NCBI GenBank assembly: GCA_036873135.1
Contig: JAPTYO010000017.1
Span: 9,238,001-9,302,000 of the forward strand
Direction: 5' to 3'
Length of the DNA: 64,000 bases
Source: Clarkia xantiana subsp. parviflora
Taxonomy: Eukaryota; Streptophyta; Magnoliopsida; Myrtales; Onagraceae
Part shown: positions 22,730 to 33,466 of the stretch, piece by piece
Layout: the number at the start of each line of letters is the position of its first letter
Position numbering within the stretch: the stretch's first letter is position 1
The notes under the pieces: generated by a model
Seen by the model: only the letters and a program-made list of their open reading frames with translations
Told to the model about the DNA's origin: nothing
Database searches by the model: none
Position numbers and translations under genes: made by a program

Positions 22730-25657
22730 ATGTCTGGTAAGATTTCCTCCTTCGATTCCGAAAAAACTTGTTAGCATAGTTTTTCCTTTTATCTCAATCA
22801 ACTTACCCGAACTTTTGCGGAAATCAACTGTGCCTTTTCTTGCCATGATTACTTTCCAGACGGTGAGTCCAGTTCCGGGGGGAGAAAGCCCTTCAAGTTC
22901 GATTATGCTTGTAATGAGATTTCAGACACCGCCTATGATGCAGCTCTCTGGGAGGGGTGTATTACTTCCACCTGGGAGCCTCGCTTCCCTTTTCCTTGGC
23001 CTCGCGTCCCGAGTGACCCTGTAGTCACTCGTCCCCGGGAAGGGGAGGTATTTGTCTCCACCGGGCAAATATCGGCAGGGATCCGATTCCCCTTCTGTGG
23101 GAACTTAGTCGAGATGTGTGAATATTACAAAACACATCCGACTACTTTCTCCCCCCACGCCATCCGTGTGTGGAATGCCTTCCTTGTTCTCTGCCTTCGC
23201 CAACAGTGGACCTACAGCCTCCGACTTTTCCGGACCTTCTACGGGATGAAATGCAATGATGCCGGAGTCTGTGCCTTCTACCCGCGGATGCCTAAATGGA
23301 GCAAGGCGCAGCTCTCTCGGTACAGCTGGAATGGTGACACCTGGAAGGTCGCCAAAGGTTGGGGGCTCATCACTGACTCGGGGCCCGACAACAGCGGTTG
23401 GAAGAAGAATTACTTCTTCATCCGAAACAGCTCCATCCCATGGCCCCGATGGGAGGTTGAGGCAGACCATGCTCCTGCTTTTCACACTTACTCCGAGGAG
23501 GATTTCCAGATTCTCCACTGCATTCAACTTTATCACTGGGGGGATTCTTTCGCTCCCCTCGATGCCAACTCCATCGGGGAGCGGGACCTGGTTCTGACCG
23601 GGATCCGACTCCTTGATGTCGCCTCCGGGGGTCAACTCTTCGATGGCCCTTCCAACCTCGTTCCTTGGGTAATATCCTAATTGCATTTTCGTTTTCGTTT
23701 TTGCAGCTAAGAAGGTATCATTGCTGACCAATCTCGTGCTTAAGCAGGCGGAGACCGATGCTGTCCAACGCCCCGCGAGGAAGAGGAAGTCTTATAGAGG
23801 GCCGCCTCCTCATCGGCACCTCCCACTTCGGAGCAGATCAAGCGAGCCCGGGTGGAGAAGATGGAGCAGATCTTCAACACCAAGACTTCCGAGGAAGGTA
23901 AACAGCTCTGCTTAGCAATTCGATTATACAGGAGGCGTATTCCCAAGGAGTTAATCCCCTCCGATAAGGGAGCCAGGATCGAAGGGATCAAACGCATCCT
24001 GCAAGGAAAAACTCCCCGAATTCTCAAAGCGGGTTACTACAATTATTACGGGAAGGACCAGTATCTCTCCCGTCGCGTCATCTGGTGTAAGGATCCTGAT
24101 CAACTTCCTGATTTTCTTTCTGAAGCTTCTCGTCCTCCAGCTGCAGGTCAATCGGGAGCTGGAGCTTCGGCGGGGGTACCACCCTCCGACGCCTGGGTCG
24201 GAGAGCCCCTCCTTTCTCTTCCAGCCCCAGGAGGATCGGGGACTAAAGACGTCCCGACGGACGGCCAGTTCCGTCGGGTGATGGACCTGGATGTCTCTCA
24301 TTCTTCTGAGGAGGCGAGCGAGGGTCAGCCCCTGGTTCGTCGTCGGGGGGCGAGGCAGACCCCGCTAGAGCCGACTTCCGAAGGGCTGCCTCCATCTTCT
24401 CCGGCACAGCAGCTTTCGCCGGTCTTGAGCCTGACTCCTGAGGGGGCGACGGGATCTCATGGCGGCTCGGAGGCCCGCACCTCCGATACTCAGGGCGTCG
24501 TTCCTCCTTTCCCCTTAGACGGGAGCTTCTATCAGCTTTACACCCCCGACCAGGCGGGGGCTCCCTGGACCCCGATCGAGTCGTTGCAAGGGGTCCCGCT
24601 CCGTCGGGGTGATACACCACCGGAACTGGGTCTGCACCTGCTGGCAGGTTCAGTTCCGCCATCTCTAAAGCTTCCGCTTTCCTTGGCCCGAGAACACATC
24701 CACCAGGAAATTCGCGAAATGGCCATCTGTCGCGTGGAGGTAAGGCTTCCTGTTTTTACACTTAGTATAAAAGGTAAAATATTCTCGTGTACTAACCTCT
24801 TTCTTTCTTTTTCACAGGAAATGGCGGACCAACACCGCTGTTTCGGGTTCATCCTGGCCCTGGAGGAGGCCCTGGAGCAGGAGCGAGCCAAGGCGGCCCC
24901 CGAGGTCTTGGCCAAGATCAAGGAGGATCTGGCTGCCTCCGAATCGTCGAGGGGGAAACTGGTTAAGGAGCAGGCCCTCCTTAATAAGAAGACTCGGGAC
25001 CTCCTGAGGGAGGTTCACGACTTCGAGCGGCTGCTGAAGCAGGAGCGACGAAAGTTCTAGGAAGAGCAGCAGGGGCGTGCGGAGGATCGGGACAGGCATG
25101 TCCTCGAGAAGAAGGCCCTTGAGGACGCCAAGGCGGGGCTGGAAGCTGAGAAAGTCCTTCTCGCCAATCGGTCTCAACAGATGGAGCGGGAACTCGCTGA
25201 GTTTCCCACCAAGCTGGCCGAGGCTGAGGTCAAGGGACGGGAAAATTATCGGGGCTCCGAGGCTTTCCAAGTGGATGCGGTGAAGTTCTGTACGGCGGAG
25301 GTGGAGACCACCCTGCTTAATGCTGTCGAAGAGCTCCATCTGGAGTATGGTGGTGCCATCGACTTCACCAAGTCTCAGACTCTCACCCCCTTCGCGGAGA
25401 GGTATTTCAACCTTTCCGAGGAGAGCGACGGGGTCAACACCCCCGAGGGGGCTGCGGGTGCTGAAGGCACAGTGGAGCCTCCAAGTGCAGACCTCCCGAC
25501 GACTGAGCCCCCGATGATCGACCCTTCACCGGCTGACTTCCCAGAGTCCGATCCACCCGCGGCCAATCTTCCAGGGTCCAATCCTCCAACCGCGGAGCCT
25601 TCTGCCACAGACCTCGTGAACCCTGCTCCCCTCGACGCTGCCAAGGATCAAGCTTAG
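22730..25657 (+). pseudogene. Tat-G antisense accessory gene (aORF), spliced, lightly broken
   Basis: It is coded opposite to gag-pol. Exon 1 is ATGTCTG (22730-22736); the intron to 22859 has GTAAG and TTCCAG; exon 2 (22860-23668) is open for 270 codons (GESSSGGRKPFKFDY ... IPWPRWEVEADHAPAF); an intron 23669-23706 ends TTTTTGCAG; later exons run to the TAG at 25655-25657 with a 78-bp intron at 24740-24817. The second half is Pro/Ser-rich, then a long charged coiled coil (about 24820-25340), then a Pro-rich tail. Lesions: frame lost at the exon 3 join, another shift near 23790, and TAG after ERLLKQERRKF at about 25060. Related accessory genes in Tat elements are reported to make nuclear proteins of unknown role; I do not know the function. 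Confidence 0.75.
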
Positions 25658-25744
25658 TCGCTTTACTTTTGAATCCTTGTAATTTCCTTCGTTTGTCGTG
25701 AACCTTTTAGATCTTTATAATATCAATCTCTTTTGGTTCCGATT
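25658..25744. other. 3' flank of the Tat-G antisense gene
   Basis: T-rich sequence after the stop codon, with CTTTATAATATCAATCTC near 25712 that could act in 3' end formation. Nothing else is seen. Confidence 0.35.
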
Positions 25745-26145
25745 AGCGCTGCACCACTTAAGGTGAATTAACCACGCCACTTAAGGCGATTCGATCATAC
25801 CACTTAAGAGTGATTTCAACGTGTCACTTAAGACATTTTACCCACACCACTTAAGGCGATTTAATCGTGCCACTTAAGACAATTTATCCACACCACTTAA
25901 GGCGATTTAATCGTGCCACTTAAGGCAATTTATCCAAACCACTTACGGCGATTTAATCATGCCTCTTAAGGCGAAACCTCGCCACTTAAGGCAAAACCGT
26001 GCCACTTAAGGCGAAACCACGCCACTTAAGGCAAAACCACGCCACTTAAGGCGATTTAATTGCACCCCTTAAGGCGAAACTACACCACTTAAGGTGGAAC
26101 CACACCACTTAAGGCGATTTAGCTACACCACTTAAGGCAATTTAA
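25745..26145. repeat. 20-bp tandem array in Tat-G (CCACTTAAGGCGA unit)
   Basis: About 18-19 degenerate copies of a unit near 20 bp, centred on CCACTTAAGGCGATTTAAT or CCACTTAAGGCGAAACC, form the array. Tandem arrays in the 3' internal region are characteristic of Tat and Ogre elements and can seed genomic satellites. Confidence 0.9.
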
Positions 26146-26218
26146 GAATACTTAGAATGATAAATCTAAGCACAATCTGGTCGGAAGCAACCTCTTTATT
26201 CATTGATGGCTCAAAACG

Positions 26219-26345
26219 ATAAACAACTTGCACCACTGAAGGCGACTTCGATAAACAACTTGCACCACTGAAGGCGACTTAATAAACAACTTGCACCACT
26301 GAAGGCGACTTAACAAACAACTTGCACCACTGAAGGTGACTTAAT
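26219..26345. repeat. 31-bp tandem array in Tat-G
   Basis: Four copies of a unit of about 31 bp contain AACAACTTGCACCACTGAAG. The CACCACT-AAGGCGACTT core resembles the neighbouring 20-bp unit, so the two arrays probably share an origin. It ends right at the pol stop codon. Confidence 0.88.
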
Positions 26346-26346
26346 A

Positions 26347-29300
26347 TCAAGCATGAAATTTCTTCAAGTGTTCGCCACTAAAAGAATGCTTCAACACATT
26401 GCCATCGAGGTCTTCCAACTTATACGCATTTCGAGCTGGCATCCCCACGACCTTATAAGGCCCTTCCCATTTTGGTGACATCTTGTTGATCCGATCCAAA
26501 AGGGTAAATTCGTTCCGACGCCAGACTAGTTCCCCGACAAAGAACTGTCAAGACTTGACTCGTCGATTATAATATCGGGCCGTTGCCAAGCGCATCCGAG
26601 CCTGGAACTCCTCGGCACTTCGCCTCTTCTATTCGACCAAGTCCAAGTCCAGACGCCTCATTTCATCATTCGACAGAGGTTCATAATACCTTGTCTGATG
26701 GGATGCCACGACTATTTCGACGGGAGCAACTGCCTCCGTGCCATAAACAAGGCGAAACAGAATCTCCCCAGTCGATCGTTTGGGTGTTGTTCTAACAGCC
26801 CAAAGCACATTTTCCAGCTCATCCAGCCATTTGCCCTTCAAGGCATGGACCCTCTTCTTCAGGCCATCCATCACGATCTTGTTGGCTGACTCCACCTGTC
26901 CATTGGTTTGAGCATGACGGACAGAGGCTGTCCGATTCTCATTTTTCAGTTCCTCCAGGTACTCTTTCCACTGGGCCCCGTTAAACGGGGGGCCGTTATC
27001 GCTGATCAATACCTTGGGGATCCCGTATAGGGATATGATATGGGTCTGGAGGAATTTGAGGATATGATTCCCCGTTGTCTTGGCCAACGCCTTAGCTTCT
27101 ATCCACTTCGAGAAATAATCAATAGCCACGACTAAATATCGGCACTGACCTTTTGCAACTGGAAGGGGTCCCACCAAATCGATCCCCCATTGCGCGAAGG
27201 GCCAAGCACTCTTGATGGACGTCAGATCGGCTGCGGGAGCCACGATATTCGGGGCGTACCTCTGGCAAGCGTCACAGGATCGGACTAGCATCGTTGCTTC
27301 CTTGTTCATCGAGGGCCAGTAATAGCCCAGGTTCAGCACTTTCCTCACGATGGATCGGGCAACTTCATGACAAGCCAAGTGTCCTTCGTGCACCTCCCTA
27401 AGGATCCGATCTGTATCGGGCTCAGCCACACATTTCAAGTAAGGAGTTAAATACCCCTTTTTATACAGCTGATTGTCCATCATCACATAATTGGGCGCTA
27501 TTCGGCGTATTTTGCCGGCTGTTACTTCATCATCGGGGACTGCCCCCGTAGTCAGATACGCGGCTATCGGGGTCATCCAAGTGGGCTCCTCCGATCCGAT
27601 CTCAATGGCACATACCTCCGATTGATCGGTGGTTGACAGGATCACCTTCTCCAAGAAATGCACCTTTCAACTTTCATCAAGGGGTGCCCCCAAGGCGAAC
27701 TTGCTCAAGGCATCTGCTTCCACATTATCCTCCCTCGGGATCGCCTCAATATCGAAGCTCTTGAAACTCTCCTTCAGGGTTTGTACCTCGCGGAGATACT
27801 TTTTCATCATCGGGCTCTTTGCTTCGTATCGCCCCTGGACTTGGTTCACAATCAGGCTAGCACCACACTTCACCTTTAAGTGACCAACTCCCGTTCCTTT
27901 AGCAATCTTGAGGCCAGTGATGAGAGCCTCATATTCAGCTTCATTGTTAGTGGCCCTAAATGTCAAGGCCAAGGCATATCGGAGGGGCTCGCCTCCGTCT
28001 GGTGGTATCAGTACGAAACCTGCTCCTGATCCTTCTGCATTTGAGGAGCCATCGGTATACATCTCCCAAGTATTTTCGGCGTCGGGCTGTTCTGACTGTT
28101 CTGTTATCGGGACTTCCATTGTTGCCCCCTCTACAGGGCCCACTTCTTCTAGATCGGGGGCTGTAGACTCTGCTATGAAATCCGCCAACGCCTGGCCCTT
28201 AATAGCTGTTCTCGGAGCAAAGTGAATGCGGAACTCACTAAGCTCGACTGCCCATTTCACCAATCTCCCCGACGCGTCAGGTCGGTTCAAAAAATGTTTC
28301 AAGGGCTGATTCGTCAGAACGGTAATCTCATGCGCATGGAAGTAAGGTCTCAGCTTCCGAGCAGTAACAATCAACGCATAAAGATACTTCTCAACGGCGG
28401 GATAATTTATTCCAGACTTGGCGAGTGCCTTGCTTACATAATAGACGGGGACTTGGTTACCCTCTACGACTTTCACTAAGACAGAGCTAACAGCAAATTC
28501 AGAAACTGCCAAATACAGATAGAGTGGCTCGCATGGGATGGGCTTCGCCAATGGCGGGAGGGTGCGGAGGTGCTGCTTGAGTGCCTGGAACGCCTCCTCG
28601 CACTTGGCAGTCCACTCAAACTTCTTGTTGGCCCTCAGCACTTCAAAGAACGGCATAGATCGATCACTTGCCTTGGACAGGAAGCGATTCATCACGGCCA
28701 ATCGGCCATTCAGCACCTGCACCTCGCGATGGTTCGTCGGGGATTTCATCTCCTCGATTGCCTTCAACTTCTCAGGGTTCACCTCAATTCCTCTCTGGCT
28801 CACCATGAAGCCCAGAAACTTCCCTGAGTGCACTCCGAAGGCACACTTAGTCGGGTTCAAGCGAACTTGATGAAGCCTCATCCGCTCAAACGTTGTGGCC
28901 AAGTTGTGAACATGATCCTTGGCCTGTCGGGACTTCACCAGCATGTCGTCCACATAGGCCTCCATTGTTTTCCCCAACATGTCCCCGAACAGCTTGTTCA
29001 CCATCCTCTGATAAGCTGCACCTGCATTGATCAGTCCATAGGGCATAACATCATAGTGATAGATGTCACTATCAGCATAAAAGGCGGTGTGGGGGGCATC
29101 CTCCTTGGACATCTTGATCTGATTGTAGCCAGAGTAGGCGTCCATGAAGCTCAGCAACTCATGTCTCGATGTGGCATCCACAAGCTGGTCGATCCTCGGG
29201 AGCGGATAGCAATCCTTCGGGCATGCTTCGTTCAGGTCGCGGAAATCAACACACATCCGCCACTTACCATTGCTCTTCTTCACCAGGAATGGGTTTGCGA

Positions 29301-29490
29301 CCCAGGTCTGGAATCGGAGCTCCTTAATGAATCCAGCATCGAGCAACCTGCCCACCTCTTGCTGGATCGCGATCTTCTTGTCGGCACCCATCGGGCGCCT
29401 TCTCTGTGTGACCGGCTTGATCGCGGGGTCAATCTTCAGCTCGTGAGTAATCACATCGGGGCTGATTCCTGTCACTCGGGGACCAGGCAA
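26347..29490 (-). pseudogene. Tat-G pol: RT, RNase H, integrase (three in-frame stops)
   Basis: Minus strand, one frame throughout. RT: WRMCVDFRDLNEACPKDCYP, YHYDVMPYGL, catalytic YVDD at 28945-28956. RNase H: MYTDGSSNAEGSGAG and the acidic NEAEYEALI helix (about 28080-27900). Integrase (from about 27660): finger HEGH...CDACQ, catalytic D in WGIDLVGPLP, D in ISDNGPPF and E in NGQVES with 35 residues between (D,D35E). The C-terminal part runs to TGA at 26347-26349. Stops: TGA at about 27664, TAG at about 26629, TGA in the VKS-QFFVGE stretch at about 26551. It joins gag-protease through a one-base frame change near 29480. Confidence 0.92.
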
Positions 29491-31471
29491 ACATCTCCTT
29501 AAACTCCTTCAATAGTTCAATCAGTTCTCGGGCCGTCTCCTCCGACAGAGCGGACCCGATTTTCACCTTTCTTTGAGGTCCATCGATCTCGACCTCCTTC
29601 AAGTCCTCCATCGGGGCGGGACGCTCGAACTCCTCTCGGGGATCAGCATCAGTCTGGAAAACAGTCATAGCCTCCCGATTCCTCCTTCGAGTGGCATTGA
29701 CATAGCACTTCCTGGAGGCCACCTGATCGCCCTGGACCTCCCCGATTCCGTGGTCAGTCGGGAACTTCAGCTTCTGATGAACAGTTGAGGCAACTGCCCC
29801 CAGCGGGTTGATGGTAGTCCTCCCGATAATTGCATTATAGGTCCCCGCAGACTCAACCACCACGAACTCCACGTTCCTCTTCTCCGACTTCCAGCCACTA
29901 CCGAATTTAACCGGTAAAGTAATCATCCCCACCGGGTAAGAAGTAGAGCCAGAAAATCCGACCATCGGGAAGTCTGCAGGCTTCAAGTCCTTCTTGCTTT
30001 TCCCCATGGCTTGCAGTGCGTCCATGAACAGAATATCGGAGTAGCTCCCTCCGTCGATCAGGATCCGCTTCATCTCGTACCCATCCACGTTCAAGGTCAC
30101 GACCAAAGCATCATCGTGCGGGGTCTCCACACCTACCAGGTCCTCCGCTGAGAAGGGAATCACCATTTCTTCTTTCGGAGTCCAATTTCGGGCCCTCTTG
30201 CCCACCACCACAGCAATGGGAATCCGAGAAGCATAGATCTCCCGAGATGCCGTGGTATCTCCTCCCGCAGCAAGTCCTCCATGAATCACGTTAATGGTCC
30301 CCCGCTTCTCCTTGCGGGCATTGGAAGACTCAGGTTTGTCCTTCTTCAGGGATCGACCGCGGGATCGGGAACGGGACCGCGATCGAGACGGGGAACGGGA
30401 TTGGCTACGTCGCCCAGCCACAAATTCTTTGAGTTTTCCCTTCTGGATCAGCTTCTCAATCTCCTTCTTTAACTCCCGGCAATGGTTAGTGTCGTGAACG
30501 CTGGCGCGATGGAAACAACAAAAACGATCGATGCGAGCTCCCATGAACTCTCCATCCTTATTCGGGGGGTACCTGGCGATACCCTGTCGGTCCATCGCGC
30601 TTTTCAGGAGACGCCGACGGCCGTGGTATTGTTGGATGAACCAATCATGCATCTGGGTCCAGCTAGAGATGCACCCTGGGGGAAGGCTGAAGAACCACGT
30701 CAGGGCCCTCTCACCAAGTGTGCCTGGGAACAAAACGCACACTATATAGTCATTCGGGGCTCTGCCTAGACAAGCCATGACATGCTTCTGGACATGACGA
30801 ACTGGATCTCCCTCGCCATCATACTCCTTGATTGTCGGGATACCCAGCCCCGGCGGGGCAGTGGTGTTCACCAATCTGGGGACAAAGGGATGAGTGCATC
30901 GATCCCTAAGCTCTGACATCATCTTCTTCTGGTCTCCCATACAGATGTTCACAATCTTCACCACCTGGTCGGGGGTGATAGGACCTCTAAGAGGGATGGT
31001 CCTATGTTGCACCGGTCCAGGCCCATCAATCACGAACTGCTCCGACTGAGCGGGCTCCTTGCCCTTGTCCTGGTGCTCGGGTTGGGCCTCCTGCCCGTCC
31101 CGATTCTCCATCGGCGGAGGCGGAGGCAACTCCTCCTCCTTCTTCTTGGCGGCCTCCCTTCGGTCCAGGAGAGCCTCCATAGCTTCCAAAAATATTGGCA
31201 TGGCATCCATCACAGCCTTTGCCAAGTCCGGGTTTGCAGGTGCATCCTGGTCCCTCCTCGGGATCTCTTCCCAGCTCTCTGACGAGTTTCGAATGGAATC
31301 TTCGCGATCATCATGATGCCCCCTTGTTTGGGAAACAGCAGGGGGAGGATCATTCCGATCAATAGTGCGCTCCGGCGGCCCTGAATTCAGAGTTCCAGCA
31401 GGGTGGCGGGAACCGCCAGATTGTCCTTGTCTCTTCTTTTGCTTGCCAGCCATCGATCGGGTAGAAGCCAT
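29429..31471 (-). CDS. Tat-G gag-protease polyprotein (680 codons)
   Basis: Gag builds the particle and the aspartic protease matures it. The start is ATG at 31471 (MASTRSMAGKQKKRQGQ); ATG 31453 is also possible. Order: charged, Pro/Glu-rich N-terminus; capsid core at about residues 205-290 (IPTIKEYDGEGDP, LTWFFSLPPGCI); finger CCFHRASVHDTNHC (CX2HX4HX4C); an Arg-Ser stretch SRSPSRSRSRSRSRGRS; protease with ILIDGGSYSDILF and YNAIIGRTTINP. Between the core and the finger only about 25 residues remain, where the family has well over 100, so an in-frame deletion is likely. The frame ends in TAG at 29429-29431 just after FAWS, the entry to RT, which continues in another frame. Confidence 0.88.
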   Translation of the reverse strand: MASTRSMAGKQKKRQGQSGGSRHPAGTLNSGPPERTIDRNDPPPAVSQTRGHHDDREDSIRNSSESWEEIPRRDQDAPANPDLAKAVMDAMPIFLEAMEALLDRREAAKKKEEELPPPPPMENRDGQEAQPEHQDKGKEPAQSEQFVIDGPGPVQHRTIPLRGPITPDQVVKIVNICMGDQKKMMSELRDRCTHPFVPRLVNTTAPPGLGIPTIKEYDGEGDPVRHVQKHVMACLGRAPNDYIVCVLFPGTLGERALTWFFSLPPGCISSWTQMHDWFIQQYHGRRRLLKSAMDRQGIARYPPNKDGEFMGARIDRFCCFHRASVHDTNHCRELKKEIEKLIQKGKLKEFVAGRRSQSRSPSRSRSRSRSRGRSLKKDKPESSNARKEKRGTINVIHGGLAAGGDTTASREIYASRIPIAVVVGKRARNWTPKEEMVIPFSAEDLVGVETPHDDALVVTLNVDGYEMKRILIDGGSYSDILFMDALQAMGKSKKDLKPADFPMVGFSGSTSYPVGMITLPVKFGSGWKSEKRNVEFVVVESAGTYNAIIGRTTINPLGAVASTVHQKLKFPTDHGIGEVQGDQVASRKCYVNATRRRNREAMTVFQTDADPREEFERPAPMEDLKEVEIDGPQRKVKIGSALSEETARELIELLKEFKEMFAWSPSDRNQPRCDYSRAED

Positions 31472-31491
31472 TTTTGCTTTTCGTTACGCTT

Positions 31492-31507
31492 CCCACAGAC
31501 GGCGCCA
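31492..31507 (-). other. Tat-G primer-binding site
   Basis: On the minus strand TGGCGCCGTCTGTGGG starts one base after the 5' LTR. TGGCGCCG-type sites are common in plant Ty3/gypsy elements. I do not assign the tRNA. Confidence 0.85.
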
Positions 31508-31508
31508 A

Positions 31509-32198
31509 TGTTGGATCACGGTTGGAACTCCGGTACGTTCTTAACGGAAGTCCGAACTCCTTCGCTCCAAGTAATCCTGCAAGAAGGGGATAGACCGGGC
31601 GGTGACCCAGAATCCCTCTCCGATGATTAAATGATTATCTCGATGTAGGCTAGCCAGTATCAGTATGTAAGTATATGAACGTATCAATCCTGAGGTAACT
31701 CCTTCCTTTATATAGGGGAGGGGTCACCTCAGTTACCTGTTGAGATAACTGCCACGTTCCGTTTATCTCGGCCAGTAGCCCACGTTCCGTCTTTTTAGGC
31801 CACTTCCCCACTATGTTGATAGTGGGCGTGTTTCTCGGCCTCGTTCTCTGGTGGCAAGTCCCGACGGATGTCGGGGACTCTAGAGTTATCTCTTTTGGTC
31901 ACCGCTCGGGGCCCCTCATCATCGGGACAGGGGCAGCTTTCTCAGGGATTCAATATCGGGGCCTACTTAAAGGCATATCATCGGGGCCTACTTAAAGGCA
32001 TATCATCAGGGCCTACTTAAAGGCATATCATCGGGGCCTACTTAAAGGCATATCATCGGGAGCATTCAGCTCGTATGTCGGGACCGGCCTTGTCGGCTCC
32101 TCTCGTATTTGTCTTCTAAGCCTCTTTTGGGGCCCAGTGCGCCTACTTCACCATTTAGTCGTCGTTAATGGGCCTAACGGCTATGTCGAAACCCATCA
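31509..32198 (-). repeat. Tat-G 5' LTR
   Basis: A 690-bp LTR, on the plus strand TGTTGGATCACGG to GAAACCCATCA. It has four copies of the 25-bp GGGCCTACTTAAAGGCATA unit. It is followed by TSD GCCGT and resumed copia-1 3' UTR. Confidence 0.95.
31706..31715 (-). promoter_or_regulatory. TATA box of the Tat-G 5' LTR
   Basis: CTATATAAAG on the minus strand lies in the middle of the 5' LTR, oriented toward gag-pol. This is the expected core promoter position. Confidence 0.65.
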
Positions 32199-32203
32199 GC
32201 CGT

Positions 32204-32955
32204 GATGAACTTTTTTCATCATTAATCCACATTCTGGGTCAGATGAAAATCTGCGATAGCATGCTATCGAAGCGTGCTTCATACTACGCGTGCCACGTCC
32301 GACCACGGGGTCACAACTCGGTTGGGATAGGAAAGAATCCTCGTGATTCTGGCGGGCGCAAACTTCTTCACCTCGAGCATGTGATTGATCCCGGGAGCCT
32401 TATGAAGAGGCACCCAAAGTATCTTGACGGACTCGGAACTCATATCTAAGGTCAGGCTCAATGTTGGCTTCCCGGCGTACGAGCGTAGTGCTGAACAAAA
32501 AGGCCCAATGACCACATCTTTGGAAACCGGTTGGGTTTGACTAAGGATATGAGCGATGGGGATGGTTAAGTTCACCTGTAATTCACCGACTCTTGTAGGT
32601 GGCCACCAACCGATTATTAGTTGAAGGTTGTGAATACTTGTACGGATGCCTTGGAGAAGTGTTCGTATGAGGAAACTAGGCAAAAGGAGAATTATCTATT
32701 GACCTAGGATACAACGCGACACTTTATAAATGTTGTTTATAACAGGTTGATTGGAGAAAAAGGAATCAACGTTCCGCGGGCGCTACAACACTCCTAACAG
32801 ATGAGTAGCACGATGCTCGTCGTGTCCGCCGGTCGCACGGCAAACCTCTTATGAACTATTCGGAAGCAAAGGACTAGATCTAAGGAGTGAAATGTTGATG
32901 CATATTTGGATGACAATACATTAATAGGCACCCTCCCATTCCGGCGAGTGGGAGC
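32204..32955 (+). other. copia-1 3' UTR, right part
   Basis: Non-coding continuation after Tat-G. Shared family words include ATTGATCCCGGGAGCC and CACGGCAAACCTC. The polypurine tract GGCGAGTGGGAGC ends at 32955. Confidence 0.8.
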
Positions 32956-33461
32956 TGTAAGCATGTGGTGTTGATCGCCGTAAATGGAAGCCCATTATAT
33001 GTATATGTTACCTAAGTTAATTCTGTACATGTCACATTAGGACATTGGGCCAGACCCAAATCCCAATTTACATGAGAGGCCCAAAATTGGGCCTCCCTAT
33101 GCATAGTGGCCGGCCGAATTATGTAGGTGAGAAAACCCTCCTCCCTAGAGACACCACATATTCGACTGAACCACATCACCACCACCCAGAGTGTGCCAAT
33201 TTTCCTTCGAGCAAACACTCCGGAGATTCGTCCCTCGCCAAGAATCGATTAGAGGATTTGCTGTGAAGAATATACCACGTAGGGCTTCCTTCACAAGAAT
33301 CCCTACGGGTGCCGACCGGAGGATAGTGAACTCCCTCCTACAAAGATCTTGGTACTACAGAAAACTGTAGAGGTATGTGCGAATCTTCCGCTGCGTAATT
33401 TCGATTACTAGCATGTACCATGGTTATAGTTTCCGTAGTGATTACTCCTCGTAATCTAACA
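32956..33461 (+). repeat. copia-1 3' LTR (internally deleted)
   Basis: The LTR starts TGTAAGCATGTGG and ends GTAATCTAACA. It is 506 bp against 608 bp for the 5' LTR; the missing part is the TATA-containing stretch after GCCGAATTATGTAGGTG. TSD TCATG follows. Confidence 0.9.
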
Positions 33462-33466
33462 TCATG

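Larger units (their letters stand above)
21663..32198 (-). mobile_element. Tat-G: Ty3/gypsy LTR retrotransposon with antisense accessory gene
   Basis: The element is 10,536 bp, transcribed right to left, with LTRs 31509-32198 (5') and 21663-22302 (3') and TSD GCCGT (21658-21662 and 32199-32203). On the minus strand: primer site, gag-protease, RT-RNase H, integrase. Between pol and the 3' LTR is about 4 kb holding two tandem arrays and a spliced gene on the plus strand. Antisense accessory genes in a long 3' internal region are known from Tat elements such as Grande and Retand. A few stops and one frameshift in pol, and about three LTR mismatches per 100 bp in the part compared by eye, suggest a fairly young but inactive copy. 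Confidence 0.95.
14584..33461 (+). mobile_element. copia-1: complete-ended Ty1/copia element containing Tat-G
   Basis: The LTRs are 14584-15191 and 32956-33461, flanked by the 5-bp target duplication TCATG (14579-14583 and 33462-33466). Joining the flanks restores the antisense copia-2 leader, which proves the insertion. Without Tat-G (21663-32198 plus one 5-bp duplication) the element is about 8.3 kb. Order: 5' LTR, primer site, leader, CCHC gag, an unidentified segment, spacer, RT, RNase H, 3' UTR, 3' LTR. It is coding-dead. The 3' LTR lacks about 100 bp around the TATA region relative to the 5' LTR. Confidence 0.92.

Noticed and set aside
23105..23731. 208-codon minus-strand frame in Tat-G
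   Set aside because: It is the shadow of exon 2 of the plus-strand antisense gene, which has the family similarity and splice signals.
24243..25644. Minus-strand frames of 89-175 codons
   Set aside because: They are reverse shadows of the Pro-rich and coiled-coil parts of the antisense gene.
29470..29495. Programmed frameshift between gag-protease and RT in Tat-G
   Set aside because: No slippery heptamer or downstream structure was evident and the element has other lesions, so a plain mutation is more likely.
28828..29502. 224-codon plus-strand frame
   Set aside because: It lies over the RT domain of pol on the minus strand and has no similarity of its own.
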